Assembly (NCBI RefSeq): GCF_003610255.1
Contig: NZ_RAPS01000001.1
Coordinates: forward strand, 6,041,001-6,105,000
Length of the DNA: 64,000 nt
Reading direction: 5' to 3'
Origin: Streptomyces sp. TLI_171
GTDB taxonomy: Bacteria > Actinomycetota > Actinomycetes > Streptomycetales > Streptomycetaceae
Shown piece by piece: positions 54,329-63,206 of this stretch. The number at the start of each line of letters is the position of its first letter. Within the stretch, counting starts at the first letter, position 1. The notes beneath the pieces are model-generated. The model worked only from the letters and a program-made list of their open reading frames with translations, was not told where the DNA came from and searched no databases. A program made the translations under genes and the position numbers.

Positions 54329-54820
54329 ATGCCGTCGGTTGTGGGGTTGTTGGAGGCGAGGGAGTCGGCCGCGCGGGTTCGGGTGGAGGAGCTTCGCGTG
54401 GAGGCGGATCGGATCCTGGCTGAACTCTCGGAGGCGGAGGCCTTGTTGGAGCGTCGGATCATCGCGCTCATGGAGTTGACGGAGGCTCTGGCCGCGGATG
54501 CTCAGCCGGAGGAGCCGGTCGGGCCGGTGCCGGTTCCGGTGGTGGCGAAGGAGCCGGTGGCCGGATCGGTGGTGCCCGGCTGGCGGGAGGGCATGACGGT
54601 GCAGGCGCTCGCGCCCGAGTATCGGAGGCTGCTGGCCGTGCTGGAGGCCGGGGCCGGCCCGGAAGGGCTGCGAGCGAAGGAGCTGGCCGGGCTGCTGGGT
54701 GGGGAGCTGGTGTCGGCGAAGGTCGAGGGCGTGCGGGTGAAGGCGAAGCGGCTGGCCGCGCGGGGCTGGCTGGCCGAGGAACGCCCCGGGGTGTTCACGC
54801 CGCGAGGAACAACCGGGTGA
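54329..54820 (+). CDS. Coiled-coil/winged-helix protein, IS-accessory type
   Basis: About 163 aa from the ATG 54329, six bases after a GGGGAGG site. An N-terminal coiled coil (ARVRVEELRVEADRILAELSEA) is followed by a Pro/Val linker and a C-terminal winged-helix-like domain (LRAKELAGLLGGE; VKAKRLAARGWLAEERPGVFTP). The layout matches the gene at 56217-56645, which is coupled to a transposase. Here the last codons overlap the left end of the convergent IS5 transposase gene by 26 bp, so the native C-terminus may have been replaced on insertion. It is probably a stranded accessory gene from an older IS. Confidence 0.6.
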   Translation: MPSVVGLLEARESAARVRVEELRVEADRILAELSEAEALLERRIIALMELTEALAADAQPEEPVGPVPVPVVAKEPVAGSVVPGWREGMTVQALAPEYRRLLAVLEAGAGPEGLRAKELAGLLGGELVSAKVEGVRVKAKRLAARGWLAEERPGVFTPRGTTG

Positions 54821-55607
54821 CCTGGCGGGCGCGGTTCCGGGCGAGTCGGCGTCCCATGAGCATGGTCATCGACCACAGGACGGCGGCTTCGCTGCTGGCG
54901 GGCAGGGTCTCGTAGTCGCGGGCCAGGCGGCGTGAGCGCATCAGCCAGGCCAGGGTCCGCTCGACGACCCACCTGCGAGGCAGCACGACGAACCCGCTCT
55001 GGGCGTCGCTGCGTTTGACGATCTCGAGCGTGAGCCGGAGCGTGTCTTTGGCCCAGTCGACCAGGCGTCCGGTGTAGCCGCCGTCGGCCCACAGCAGTCG
55101 AATCGTCCGGTAGCGGGCGACGAGGTGGGGCAGCATGCCGCAGGCGGCGTCGCGGTCGGTGGTGTCGGCCGGGGTGACCAGAACCATCAGCAGGAGCCCG
55201 AGGCAGTCCACGATGATGTGCCGCTTGCGGCCGTTGGTCTTCTTGGCGCCGTCGAAGCCCCTTGATGAGGCCGGCACGGACGCGGCGCCCCGGATGGACT
55301 GCGAGTCGATGATCGCCGCGGTCGGTTCGGCGTTGCGGCCCTCGCTCCCGCGGACCTTGCGGCGGAGCCGGTCGTGGAACTCCCTGACCAGCCCTCGGTC
55401 GCGCCAGCGGCGCCAGAAGGCGTAGACCCGGTCCCAGGCGGGGAAGTCGACCGGCATCGCGCGCCATTTGATGCCGTTGTCGACCAGGTAGCGGATTGCA
55501 TCCAGCATCTGCCGGTGGCAGTGGGCCTCCGGCTGACCGCCCCTGCCGTTCATCCACGCCGGCACGGGCAGCAGGTCCTTGATCTCGGACCATTCGGCGT
55601 CCGTCAT
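54795..55607 (-). CDS. IS5-family transposase
   Basis: A 270-aa protein starting at the 55607 ATG (TDAEWSEIKDLLPVPAWM). Features are GIKWRAMPVDFPAWDRVYAF, IIDSQSIRGA (first Asp), GAKKTNGRKRHIIVDCLG, WADGGYTGRLVDWA (second Asp) and PRRWVVERTLAWLMRSRRLARDYE (Glu). It has normal length and no lesion. Likely element ends are ggaac..cgg.tgacc-type sequences near 54807 and 55650, which are weak by eye. It converges with the coiled-coil gene. Confidence 0.92.
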   Translation of the reverse strand: MTDAEWSEIKDLLPVPAWMNGRGGQPEAHCHRQMLDAIRYLVDNGIKWRAMPVDFPAWDRVYAFWRRWRDRGLVREFHDRLRRKVRGSEGRNAEPTAAIIDSQSIRGAASVPASSRGFDGAKKTNGRKRHIIVDCLGLLLMVLVTPADTTDRDAACGMLPHLVARYRTIRLLWADGGYTGRLVDWAKDTLRLTLEIVKRSDAQSGFVVLPRRWVVERTLAWLMRSRRLARDYETLPASSEAAVLWSMTMLMGRRLARNRARQVTRLFLAA

Positions 55608-55700
55608 GTCGGAGTCGTAACGTCGAACACGTTCACCATGGTCAGCCGCGTTCCCGTACCGGTGTGCGAAGGGCTGTCCCGTAACGCGGCAGGCTGAGGG

Positions 55701-56114
55701 TCACGCAGTATCCGGGTCGGTGCCGATGGCGCCAGCAGAGCGAAGCGATCGCCCGAGGTCTCCGGTGAGGATGCGGGGGTGTCGCCGCCACCACCACAGG
55801 TCGGGGCCCGGCAGCCTGTGGAACTGGTCGAGTGCTTGGCCGTCGTCGTCGACGGTCGCGGCCTTGTACCGGTCGTCCAGGGCTTTGATCTGGGGAGTCC
55901 AGAGCTGGACGATGTGTTCGTCCAGGAGGGTCCACGCCTCGTGGAGCCAGTTTCGGCAATAGAGGTCGTTGGTGTACTCGTAGACGTCGTCGTCGTAGCC
56001 GCGCTCGATGATGCTCACCAGCGTGGCCCACGCGTTCACCCTCTCAGCGACTGTGAAGGCCGTCCGCCAGCCGCGCTGGTGCAGCAGCTCGCCTACCTCG
56101 TGTTCAGCAGCCAT
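55701..56114 (-). CDS. Hypothetical acidic protein, IS passenger, immunity-like
   Basis: A 137-aa cytosolic protein of unrecognised family, starting at the ATG 56114. It is rich in acidic and aromatic residues: VSIIERGYDDDVYEYTNDLY, CRNWLHEAWTLLDEH, then FHRLPGPDLWWWRRHPRILTG. No signal peptide, membrane segment or enzyme motif is visible. It lies within the ends of the 55670-58472 element and is divergent from that element's transposase once the nested IS is removed, so it appears to be carried by the IS. Small acidic orphans like this often prove to be immunity proteins, but nothing here proves it. Confidence 0.65.
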   Translation of the reverse strand: MAAEHEVGELLHQRGWRTAFTVAERVNAWATLVSIIERGYDDDVYEYTNDLYCRNWLHEAWTLLDEHIVQLWTPQIKALDDRYKAATVDDDGQALDQFHRLPGPDLWWWRRHPRILTGDLGRSLRSAGAIGTDPDTA

Positions 56115-56216
56115 GATCGTGAGGCTCTCATGCCGGAACCGTCCGGGCTACTGAGAGGGTGGAATGTGAGCTGATGTCTGTTTCGTCGTTGTGGATGGAG
56201 TGGCTGTGCCAGGCGG

Positions 56217-56645
56217 CTACGGCCGTGGCAGGGCGAAGAGGCCCGGCTCGGGCTCGGTCAGGATGCCGCGCCCGGCCAGGCGCTTGAGCTTTGTCCGGAC
56301 GTTGTTGATGTTGTTCGGCGTCAGGTCCAGGTCCGTCGCCCCGCATACGGCCCGCGCCCGTAGCGGACTGTCGGCCTCGGAGAACGCGGCCAGGATCTCC
56401 TGGTAGGCCGCCTTGTCCGGCAGTTCCGATCCGGCCGCCGACAGCGTGGGCGGGGTCGGCTCCGGCAGCTCCAGCAGCGTCTTGCGGGTGATCCGCACTT
56501 CCTCGGCAGCCCTGCCGAGTTCGTCCAGCATGGCGGTGAGCTGCGTGATCTGCGCGCGGGTCTGCTCTGCTTGCGCGACGATATCCCGTTCGCGCTCTTC
56601 CAGCCGTACCAACACCGCGCCGAGGGTGAGTTCCCCACCGGTCAT
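56217..56645 (-). CDS. Coiled-coil/winged-helix accessory protein of the IS
   Basis: A 142-aa protein whose ATG (56645) overlaps the transposase stop in ATGA, so it should be translationally coupled. The N-terminal coiled coil (VLVRLEERERDIVAQAEQTR, then ITQLTAMLDELG) is followed by a linker and a winged-helix domain: AYQEILAAFSEA, VCGATDLDLTPNNINNVRTKLKRLAGRGILTE and a wing ending GLFALP. It probably binds DNA as a dimer, perhaps the IS ends or its promoter. A relative with the same architecture is at 54329-54820. No catalytic motif is present. Confidence 0.75.
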   Translation of the reverse strand: MTGGELTLGAVLVRLEERERDIVAQAEQTRAQITQLTAMLDELGRAAEEVRITRKTLLELPEPTPPTLSAAGSELPDKAAYQEILAAFSEADSPLRARAVCGATDLDLTPNNINNVRTKLKRLAGRGILTEPEPGLFALPRP

Positions 56646-57475
56646 GCGCCGCGCCAGGACGGGGTCGCGCTGCCGGTCAGCCGACGGGTCATCAGGTCGC
56701 TTATCGCCCAGTACACCCGGGACTCGGCCGACGAGGGCCGGTGCTCGTAGTCGCGTACCAGCCGCCGGTGCAGCATCAAGATCCCGTTCGTCTGCTCCAC
56801 CCGCCACCGGATCGGCTGCGGGACGAACCCGGTCTCGGTCGGGTTGCGTTCGACGATCTCGACCTCGATGCCCACCTGCCTGCCGTGGTCAACGACGGTC
56901 TTCTTGAACCCCTGGTCCACCATGGCCTTCGTCACCGTGCCGGCAGTACTGGCGGCGACCTTGTCGAGCAGGGCTGTGCCGAAGGCGTTGTCGTGGACGG
57001 AGGCGGCCAGCACCACCACGGCGATCACCAGGCCCAGCACGTCCACGGCGAGTCCCCTCTTGCGTCCCGGCACCTTCTTCGCCGCATCGCGACCCGTTGT
57101 CTCGGAGGGCACCCCGGCCGCGGCGTGCAGGCTCTGGGTGTCGATCACCACCAGGCTGGGGTCGGCTAATCGGCCCCTCCTCTCGCGGACCTGCCAGCGC
57201 AGCAGGTCGTGAATGACCTGGTCAGTGCCGTCATCACGCCACGTGTAGAAGTAGTACTTCACCGCGCCGGCAGGCGGCAGGTCGTGCGGGAGGTAGTCCC
57301 ACTGGCATCCGGTCCGGGACTGGTAGAGCAGCGCGTTGACAATCTCCCGCATCTCGTAACGGCCCTCGTGTCCGCTGACGGAGGGGTGCTGGGCCTTCCA
57401 CGAGGTGATCACCGGCTCGACGAGCGCCCAGCGCTCGTCGGACAAGTCGCTCTTGTAAGGCTTGCGGTCAGTCAC
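56642..57475 (-). CDS. IS5-family transposase, coupled to an accessory gene
   Basis: A 277-aa transposase starting at the GTG/ATG at 57475 (TDRKPYKSDLSDERWALVEP). It has the Tyr/Trp segment CQWDYLPHDLPPAGAVKYYF, first Asp in VVIDTQSLHAAAGV, KKVPGRKRGLAVDVLG, second Asp in MVDQGFKKTVVDHG, and Glu in RWRVEQTNGILMLHRRLVRDYE. It is intact. Its last codons overlap the accessory gene start, forming a two-gene operon inside one set of inverted repeats. Confidence 0.92.
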   Translation of the reverse strand: MTDRKPYKSDLSDERWALVEPVITSWKAQHPSVSGHEGRYEMREIVNALLYQSRTGCQWDYLPHDLPPAGAVKYYFYTWRDDGTDQVIHDLLRWQVRERRGRLADPSLVVIDTQSLHAAAGVPSETTGRDAAKKVPGRKRGLAVDVLGLVIAVVVLAASVHDNAFGTALLDKVAASTAGTVTKAMVDQGFKKTVVDHGRQVGIEVEIVERNPTETGFVPQPIRWRVEQTNGILMLHRRLVRDYEHRPSSAESRVYWAISDLMTRRLTGSATPSWRGA

Positions 57476-57639
57476 GCACCTACCTCAGCACGGCGCCGGC
57501 CCGGCAACGTGCCACAGACGGCGAGGCCACACGTTCAGGCGACGACAGAACGGATATCAGCTCACATTCCGCCCTCTGAGATGCGTCCCGCCAGATCTGG
57601 CGATACTCGCGACGGTGGTCAAGATGAGACGATCTGTCA

Positions 57640-58407
57640 GTGGCTGGTGTGATCACGGCGTCGGAGCCGTCCTGGATAACCCCGTTCACCGGGCTGGGCC
57701 CGCGCGACTTCCGCAAGCTGATGACAGTACTGCGTCGCGAGGGCGCTGACACGGGCCGCCCCGGCCGGCCATGGGGCCTGCCCCTTGAGGACCGGGTCCT
57801 GCTGGTCGCGGCCTACTGGCGAACCAACCTGACGATGCGGCAGCTCGCGCCGTTGTTCGGGGTGTCCAAGTCGGCGGCCGACCGCATAATCGACCACATC
57901 GGCCCGCTGCTCGCGCTCAAGCCGCGGCAACGCTTCCGCAAGGGCACCGTGCTGATCGTCGACGGCACCCTTGTCCCCACCCGCGACCACACGATCGCCG
58001 AGCAGTCCAAGAACTACCGATACTCCACCAACCATCAGGTGCTCATCGACGCCCACACCCGCCTGGTCGTCGCTGTCGGCCGACCCCTGCCCGGCAACCG
58101 GAACGACTGCAAGGCCTGGGAGGAATCCGGCGCCAAGGACGCGGTCGGCCGGACCACGACGATCGCCGACGGCGGCTACCCGGGCACTGGCCTGGTCATC
58201 CCGCACCGCCGACCCAAGGGCGGCGAGCTCACCGAGTGGCAAGCCGAGCACAACCGCGAACACAAACAGGTCCGCGCCCGCGTCGAGCACGTCTTCGCCC
58301 GAATGAAGACCTGGAAGATCCTCCGCGACTGCCGCCTCAAGGGCGACGGCGTCCACCACGCCATGCTCGGCATCGCCCGCCTGCACAACCTCCTCCAGGC
58401 CGCGTGA
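57640..58407 (+). CDS. IS5-family transposase (DDE_Tnp_4 type)
   Basis: A 255-aa protein starting at the GTG 57640. The N-terminal half has TGLGPRDFRKLMTVLRRE and the helix-turn-helix LTMRQLAPLFGVSKSAADRII. The DDE core follows: VDGTLVPTRDH, then STNHQVLIDAHTRLV, IADGGYPGTG and VRARVEHVFARMKTWKILRD. The length is normal for this HARBI1-like group and no lesion was found. The copy at 48039-48594 lacks its first 73 residues. Confidence 0.92.
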   Translation: MAGVITASEPSWITPFTGLGPRDFRKLMTVLRREGADTGRPGRPWGLPLEDRVLLVAAYWRTNLTMRQLAPLFGVSKSAADRIIDHIGPLLALKPRQRFRKGTVLIVDGTLVPTRDHTIAEQSKNYRYSTNHQVLIDAHTRLVVAVGRPLPGNRNDCKAWEESGAKDAVGRTTTIADGGYPGTGLVIPHRRPKGGELTEWQAEHNREHKQVRARVEHVFARMKTWKILRDCRLKGDGVHHAMLGIARLHNLLQAA

Positions 58408-58538
58408 GGCGGGCGCCCGCCGAGCATCGACCCGCGCCCGAGACGCCCGAAGATCAATTACGGGACAGCCCTGAGGCAATCACACTGCGAGCGCGTCGAG
58501 TTGGACTGTCCCGGCGTGATGGCGTACAACTGCGGCAA

Positions 58539-58596
58539 CAGGGCCTCCCTGGTGCTTCTTCGGCTTCAACACCCAGGAGCTGCACCGGAGGCCCTG
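58539..58596. repeat. Imperfect inverted repeat, unknown role
   Basis: cagggcctcc (58539-58548) and ggaggccctg (58587-58596) form a 10-bp stem with further partial pairing in the loop. It sits in a gene-free stretch (58473-58739) between the IS5 end and the hydrolase terminator. It may be a terminator or a vestigial IS end. Confidence 0.4.
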
Positions 58597-58739
58597 TCTT
58601 CATGCGCCCACCATCCCGCGATCACCCGAACGAGACTCCCGTTCGATCGACAACCCCCGCGAGCGGTACGACAACGGCTACTGAGGTCTCTACCGAACAC
58701 GGGGCGGTTCAATCTGAACTGCGGAGGTATTTTCCTGCA

Positions 58740-58787
58740 GGCCCCGTCGTACGGGCAGGGTTGCGCCGCGGGTCGTACGACGGGGCC
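58740..58787 (-). terminator. Strong hairpin after the alpha/beta hydrolase gene
   Basis: ggccccgtcgtacg on the complementary strand pairs with the 58740-58753 arm over 14 bp with a ~20-base loop, starting 9 bases after the hydrolase stop codon. No U run follows, as is common for actinomycete terminators. Its position makes a termination role likely. Confidence 0.7.
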
Positions 58788-58795
58788 GGAAGGCT

Positions 58796-59662
58796 TCACC
58801 ACCCCAGCTTCCGCTCCACCCAGTCGATGGTGTCGTCGACGACAGTCTCCCAACCGCGCTCGCCCACGGTGAAGTGGGAGCGTCCGGCGTACTCCTTGAG
58901 TTCCACGCAACCGCTTTTGTAGCGCCGGTGGTTCTCCCGGACCACCGACGCCGGGACGGTGCGGTCGAGACTGCCCGAGAGGAAGAGCAATGGTGCGCGG
59001 TCCGGTTTGCGGTAGTCCACCGCGGTCGGTGCCCCCGGGATGATGTTGGCCAGGGCGGCTTGGAAGAGGGGACGAGCCGGGGCCGGGACGTGGAAGGTCT
59101 GCCACGCGGCGCGCGCACCCGTTTCGTCCAGGGCACTGGCGAAACCGTAGTGAAACTGCCGGGCTGTCAGCGGAACGCCCTTCCGGAGGTTGAAGGGGTT
59201 GCCGATCAGGGGCCAAGCCGCCCGAAGCTGTACGGGCGGCAGACCCCAGACCCCCTTGGTCTGCCCGGGGTGGACGGCCACACCGGCGGACCCGATGCCG
59301 CGGTCGAGCAGAAGCTGGGTGACCAGGCCGCCGAGCGAGTGTCCGATGATTACGGGCTCGGAGTCCAGAGACGTGACGAACTGGGCGTGGTGGTCAGTGA
59401 TCTCCTCGATGCCGAGCCCGCCTACCACGTCTGGTGCCCTGCGGAGTTCCTCGATCGAGGCGTCCATGCGGGGCCACGCGGGCGTGTGGACCACGTATCC
59501 GCGAGCCTCCAGACGAGTTGCCCAGTCACGCCAGCTCAACGGGGTCATCCACAGGCCGTGGATCAGGACGATTTCGCCGGGCTTCACGCCGGTTACCTCC
59601 GGAATCGCGAATATCGCTTCGGATGGGAAATTCTTCACCGGTCGGCCTGAGCATGTGCGCAC
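58796..59662 (-). CDS. Alpha/beta hydrolase
   Basis: A 288-aa soluble alpha/beta-fold hydrolase. The oxyanion strand reads IVLIHGLWMTPLSW. The nucleophile elbow GHSLGG gives Ser109 (counting from the GTG at 59662). The acid is likely the Asp in SGSLDRTVPASV, and the His is in GRSHFTVGE near the C-terminus, completing a Ser-Asp-His triad. A GTG at 59638 (KNFPSEAIF) is an equally good start; neither has a clear ribosome site. Substrates could be esters, lipids or lactones. It has its own hairpin terminator and no operon partner, with a decayed lectin gene upstream. It appears intact. Confidence 0.88.
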   Translation of the reverse strand: MRTCSGRPVKNFPSEAIFAIPEVTGVKPGEIVLIHGLWMTPLSWRDWATRLEARGYVVHTPAWPRMDASIEELRRAPDVVGGLGIEEITDHHAQFVTSLDSEPVIIGHSLGGLVTQLLLDRGIGSAGVAVHPGQTKGVWGLPPVQLRAAWPLIGNPFNLRKGVPLTARQFHYGFASALDETGARAAWQTFHVPAPARPLFQAALANIIPGAPTAVDYRKPDRAPLLFLSGSLDRTVPASVVRENHRRYKSGCVELKEYAGRSHFTVGERGWETVVDDTIDWVERKLGW

Positions 59663-59671
59663 ACGAATAGG

Positions 59672-60523
59672 TCAGCCGGCCCGAGACGGGGTACCGCTAA
59701 TTGCGTTTCTCGTTTGGTTCGTGGTGCCCGCGCAGCTCCACAGCTGGAGCCTGGTGCCGCTCGCGGTGCCTCGCCCACCGCGTCCAGGCACTTTCCCGGC
59801 TTCGGGTTCACCAGGTCGCTCGCTCTGTTGAGGGTGAAACTCTGGGCGCTGCCGCCTTAGCAGTTGACGAGCTGGGTGGCTGCTCCGTCGGAGACGGACG
59901 CCCAGGCGACGTCCATGCAACGTCCGAGGGCGTGAACAGAGCCATCCGAACGGGAGTCCCACCTCTGCGACGCCGCATCCGCGCAGTTCTGCAGTTTCAA
60001 CTGCGTGCCATCTCTGCTCAGCCCGCCGACCGTCCCGATGCACCTTCCCGAAGCGACTCCGACGATCTGGTAGCCAGCCACTGCCGTCGCGCTCGGAGCG
60101 GCCGTCGTCGCCTTCGCGGTCGGCGTAGGGGGCCGGGCGGCCGGGGCCTGGGCGGCAGGTGCGATCAGTTGGGACTCGCCGACCGCAAGACGTACACCTT
60201 GGCCTGCCAGGAGGGGTAGCGCCGTCGTCGCATTCCATCTGCTGCCCGGGAAAAGAGCGAGGGTAGCTTTCTCGCGCCGCAGCGTGTTGCCATGACGCGG
60301 AGTCAACCTCGACCTTCGGCCCAGACGACATCGCCGAGTGCTTCGTATCCTGTTTCCACGACATGGCGTGGGTGGGGACTCCTGCTGTAGTCCCCCCGTC
60401 GGCTACGTATTCGCTCGACCATGGTAGCGGCTGGTTCCAAACGGCGTGGCCAGTAGGCAGATCTCCCTCAGACGAGTTTTGCACCGTTGTATTTATGCCT
60501 CCACGTGACCAACTGGCGTTCAT
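59672..60523 (-). pseudogene. Decayed secreted protein with ricin-type lectin domain
   Basis: The coding signal jumps between frames. 60523 to about 60300 reads NASWSRGGINTTVQNSSEGD and SSEYVADGGTTAGVPTHAMSW. Then another frame reads ATLALFPGSRWNATTALPLL, a Pro/Thr/Ala linker, and a beta-trefoil lectin part (YQIVGVASGRCIG, ASQRWDSRSDGSVHALGRCMDV, ending QLVNC at a TAA). Past that stop the lectin continues with GGSAQSFTLNRASDLVNP and, after one more shift, GTRLQLWSCAGTTNQ. At least one nonsense and two frameshift changes are present. Lectin modules of this kind usually bind carbohydrates in secreted enzymes. The original catalytic part is not recognised. Confidence 0.75.
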
Positions 60524-60647
60524 CGACTGTCTGTCTCCTGATCGGGCAGAGATCCGATATTAGGCGCACTCTCAGAGTGTCTCTCCTGGGTGGAGCATCG
60601 CTCCGCCCTTCCGGTCGCTCGATGGTGTCTTAACGGGCAGTTGAACT

Positions 60648-61100
60648 GGGCTGCACTGATCTTCGTGCAGCCTTTGAAGCCATGATCTGCTTGGTGAGGG
60701 TGTTCACGCCCACCACCCCGTCCGTTGTGGTGCGGGAGGGTGAGGCTGGCATCGACGGCAGCGCGGTCGAGTTCCAGGCCGTTGGCGAAGGCATGAAGGT
60801 AGGGCAGTTGCGCTGCGCAGAGTGGGCGTCGGTCAGGGCCCTGCCGCACAGGTTCGACCAGAGACGTCGCCTGTCGCTGAGCTGTACCGCGTCGGGTTGG
60901 GCCTGCCGGATCGCCTCGCCGTGGCGGCCCGAGCCGTCCCGGCAGGCTACCTCGACGCCCGGGCACAACATCGACCCGCTTGCCGGTCTCGCGTTGATGA
61001 TCACGGTCGCGGTGGCGGTGCCTGGGCTTGAGGGCGAAGTCGTCGACGCCGACCACCGGCGGGACGCACGGTGGGGGCTTGGGGCTTGGCGCATGAGCAA
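60648..61100 (-). pseudogene. ISL3-family transposase relic
   Basis: Scattered across two minus frames are VVGVDDFALKPRHRH, ATVIINARPASGS, PGVEVACRDGSG, AEAIRQAQPDAVQLSD-like residues and, at the 3' end, GVVGVNTLTKQIMASKA. These are ordered as in ISL3 transposases of the shorter type. Many frameshifts and an internal deletion make it non-functional. An ISL3-like end (gctgcactgatcttcgtg) lies at its 3' border and also occurs in both arms of the inverted duplication. Confidence 0.75.
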
Positions 61101-61199
61101 GCGTAGGACGGTCGAATGGGAGACCGCACAGGCTGTAGTACTCCAGCAGCGCTTCTCCGTTTTTTCTGGTCAAGGGCCTGGGAGGGGGGAGTGTAGCGC

Positions 61200-61450
61200 T
61201 GCGGTGCCGGGTGTGGGACGGTCTTGTGCGGATCGTCCCACCAACGGGTGGCCGCGCCGCATGTAGTGACAGCGGCGTGCGTTTGCCTGGTGGCGACGTC
61301 GCCATCGTGACCACTTCGCGGCATGGCTGCGATCCGTAGGACGGTGGCCGGGTGTAGCTGCCAGCAGACGGCGAATCTCGGCTGGTGTGAGGTCCACGAG
61401 GTCGGGTGTGTCGTCCTGGCCACCCCGTTACCGTTTTCGCGGCCCCGCAA
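61200..61450 (-). pseudogene. IS701-type transposase C-terminal fragment
   Basis: Encodes THPTSWTSHQPRFAVCWQLH in one frame and LTPAEIRRLLAATPGHRPTD, SRWRRRHQANARRCHYMRRGH in another. These equal the C-terminus and 3' flank of the IS701 gene at 12749-13975. Only the tail is left, and it abuts the IS110 region. Confidence 0.78.
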
Positions 61451-61659
61451 TGGGGTTCCCGGCCTCCCGGCCCGGCATGACTGTGTGCCCCTTGTCGACC
61501 ATGATCGAAAAAGTGGTGTCACCGGGCTCGGAGGCGTTGGCAGACCGCTGATGAGGGGCTTGAGCGCCGATCCCGCACTCGGGTGAGGCAGGCTCTTCGT
61601 AACGTGGATGCCGGCACGCTGATGCCGCAGGGCCGGGAGAGCAAAGCCTGGGGAGGGGC

Positions 61660-62853
61660 ATTGACCAGCACCGACGGCATCGACGTCTATCTCGGACTGG
61701 ATGTCGGTAAGGGCGAGCATCATGCCACCGCGCTCACACCGACCGGTAAGAAGGTCTTCGACAAGGCACTGCCCAACAACGAGCCCAAGCTCCGTGAGCT
61801 GTTCACGAAGCTGCAGGCCAAGCACGGGACGGTGCTGGTGGTGGTCGATCAGCCGGCCACCGTCGGAGCCCTGCCGCTGGCCGTCGCCCGTGACACCGGC
61901 TGCCGCATCGCCTACCTGCCCGGCCTGACCATGCGCCGGATCGCCGACCTCTACCCGGGTGAGGCCAAGACCGACGCCCGCGACGCCCACGTCATCGCGG
62001 ACGCCGCCCGCACCATGCCGCACACCCTGCGCGACCTGGCCCCGTCCGACGAGACCGTCGCCGAACTCGAGATGATCGCCGGATTCGACGACGACCTCGC
62101 CGGCGAATCGACCAGGATCAAGAACCGCCTTCGCGGACTGCTCACCCAGATCCACCCCTCCCTCGAACGCGTCCTGGGTCCGCGACTGGACCACCCGGCC
62201 GTCCTCACCCTGCTCGAACGACACGGCTCACCAAACCTGTTGAGGAAAGCCGGCCGACGGCGACTGATCACACTGCTGCGGCCCAAGGCCCCGCGAACGG
62301 CCGAGCGCCTGGTCGAGGACATCTTCACCGCTCTCGACGAGCAGACCGTCACCGTCCCCGGCACCGACGCCGCCGCACTGATCGTCCCCAGCCTCGCCGT
62401 CTCACTCAGCTCCGTGCTCGACCAGAGAAAACTCCTCGCCGCGAGGATCGAGGAACTGCTGCAGGCCCACCGGTCCTGACCCCGATGCCCGGCATCGGGG
62501 TCAGGACCGCTGCCCGGATCCTCGTCGACGTCGGCGACGCCCGCGCCTTTCCCGAGCACCGACCATCTGGCCGCCTACGCCGGCCTGGCGCCCGTCACCC
62601 GCGCATCCGGCTCCTCCATCAGCGGCGACACCCCTCCAGGAGAGGCAACAACCAGCTCAAACGAGCCTTCTACCTCGCCGCGTTCGCATCCCTGTCCCAG
62701 CCCGACTCACGCGCCTACTACGACCGGAAACGCCGCGAGGGCAAACACCATATCGCGGCCCTCGTCGCACTCGCCCGCCGCCGCATCGACGTCCTCCTCG
62801 CCGTGCTCAGAGACGGCACCCTCTATCAGCCGCCGACCGCCGCCACTGCTTGA
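61660..62853 (+). pseudogene. IS110-family transposase with several frameshifts
   Basis: The likely native start is the TTG at 61660 (TSTDGIDVYLGLDVGKGEHHA); an upstream frame merely extends it. The DEDD RuvC-like domain is present: DVGKGEHH, VVVDQPATVGALP, EAKTDARDAHVIADAARTMP. The frame stops at 62479 just after EELLQAHRS. The transposase_20 half follows in other frames: LTPMPGIGVRTAARILVDVG, then DHLAAYAGLAPVTRASGSSI, then RRGNNQLKRAFYLAAFASLS and YYDRKRREGKHH. At least three one- or few-base lesions occur, so it is inactive as read. Confidence 0.87.
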
Positions 62854-62874
62854 CCAAAGACATAGGGGCACCTT

Positions 62875-63206
62875 TTGGCCCGTACGTGGGAGGCGTCCAC
62901 GCAGGCACGTGTCCAGTCAATCCGCACGGCCGCGTTCAGCTGGGCCAGGAGTATCCGGTGGACCTGATCGAAGACGCCGGCCTCGGTCCACCGGCACAGT
63001 CGGCGCCAGCACGTCTGCCCAGAGCCGAAGCCCAGCTCCGGAGGCAGCTGCTGCCACGTGATGCCGGTGAACAGCACGAACAGGATTCCCTGCAGGCACA
63101 GCCGGTCACCCACCGGCCGAGGCCCCGGCGACCGCTCCGGCCACGCCGGCAGGACCGGCTCGGTCAGCGCCCACAGCTCGTCGTCGACCATCCACGGTGC
63201 ACTCAC
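62875..63206 (-). pseudogene. IS5-family transposase N-terminal fragment
   Basis: From the GTG 63206 (or ATG 63191) the frame reads MVDDELWALTEPVLPAWPER, GDRLCLQGILFVLFTGITWQQLPPELGFGSG, WRRLCRWTEAGVFDQVHRILL and ACVDASHVRAK with the first catalytic Asp. The homology ends there, where the IS110 element begins, so the remaining DDE core is missing. Confidence 0.85.

Larger units (their letters stand above)
56155..57576 (-). mobile_element. Two-gene IS5-type element with TGA target duplication
   Basis: Matching ends of about 35 bp (gaggg(t/c)ggaatgtgagctgat and following) lie at 56155 and, inverted, ending at 57576, flanked by tga on both sides (56152-56154 and 57577-57579). This fits the 3-bp TNA targets of some IS5 subgroups. 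Both the transposase and the coiled-coil/winged-helix gene are inside, so the second gene is part of the element. Confidence 0.85.
55670..58472 (+). mobile_element. IS5 element with passenger gene and a nested IS
   Basis: The 15-bp agggctgtcccgtaa (55670-55684) and its complement (58458-58472) form the ends. Inside are a minus-strand passenger gene (55701-56114), a nested IS5-type element (56155-57576) and the element's own transposase (57640-58407, plus). Subtracting the nested element leaves about 1.38 kb with a divergent passenger/transposase pair. The truncated copy at 47974-48594 shares the right end. Confidence 0.65.

Noticed and set aside
60363..60563. 66-aa plus-strand frame
   Set aside because: It is opposite the N-terminal part of the decayed lectin gene, with no motif or ribosome site.
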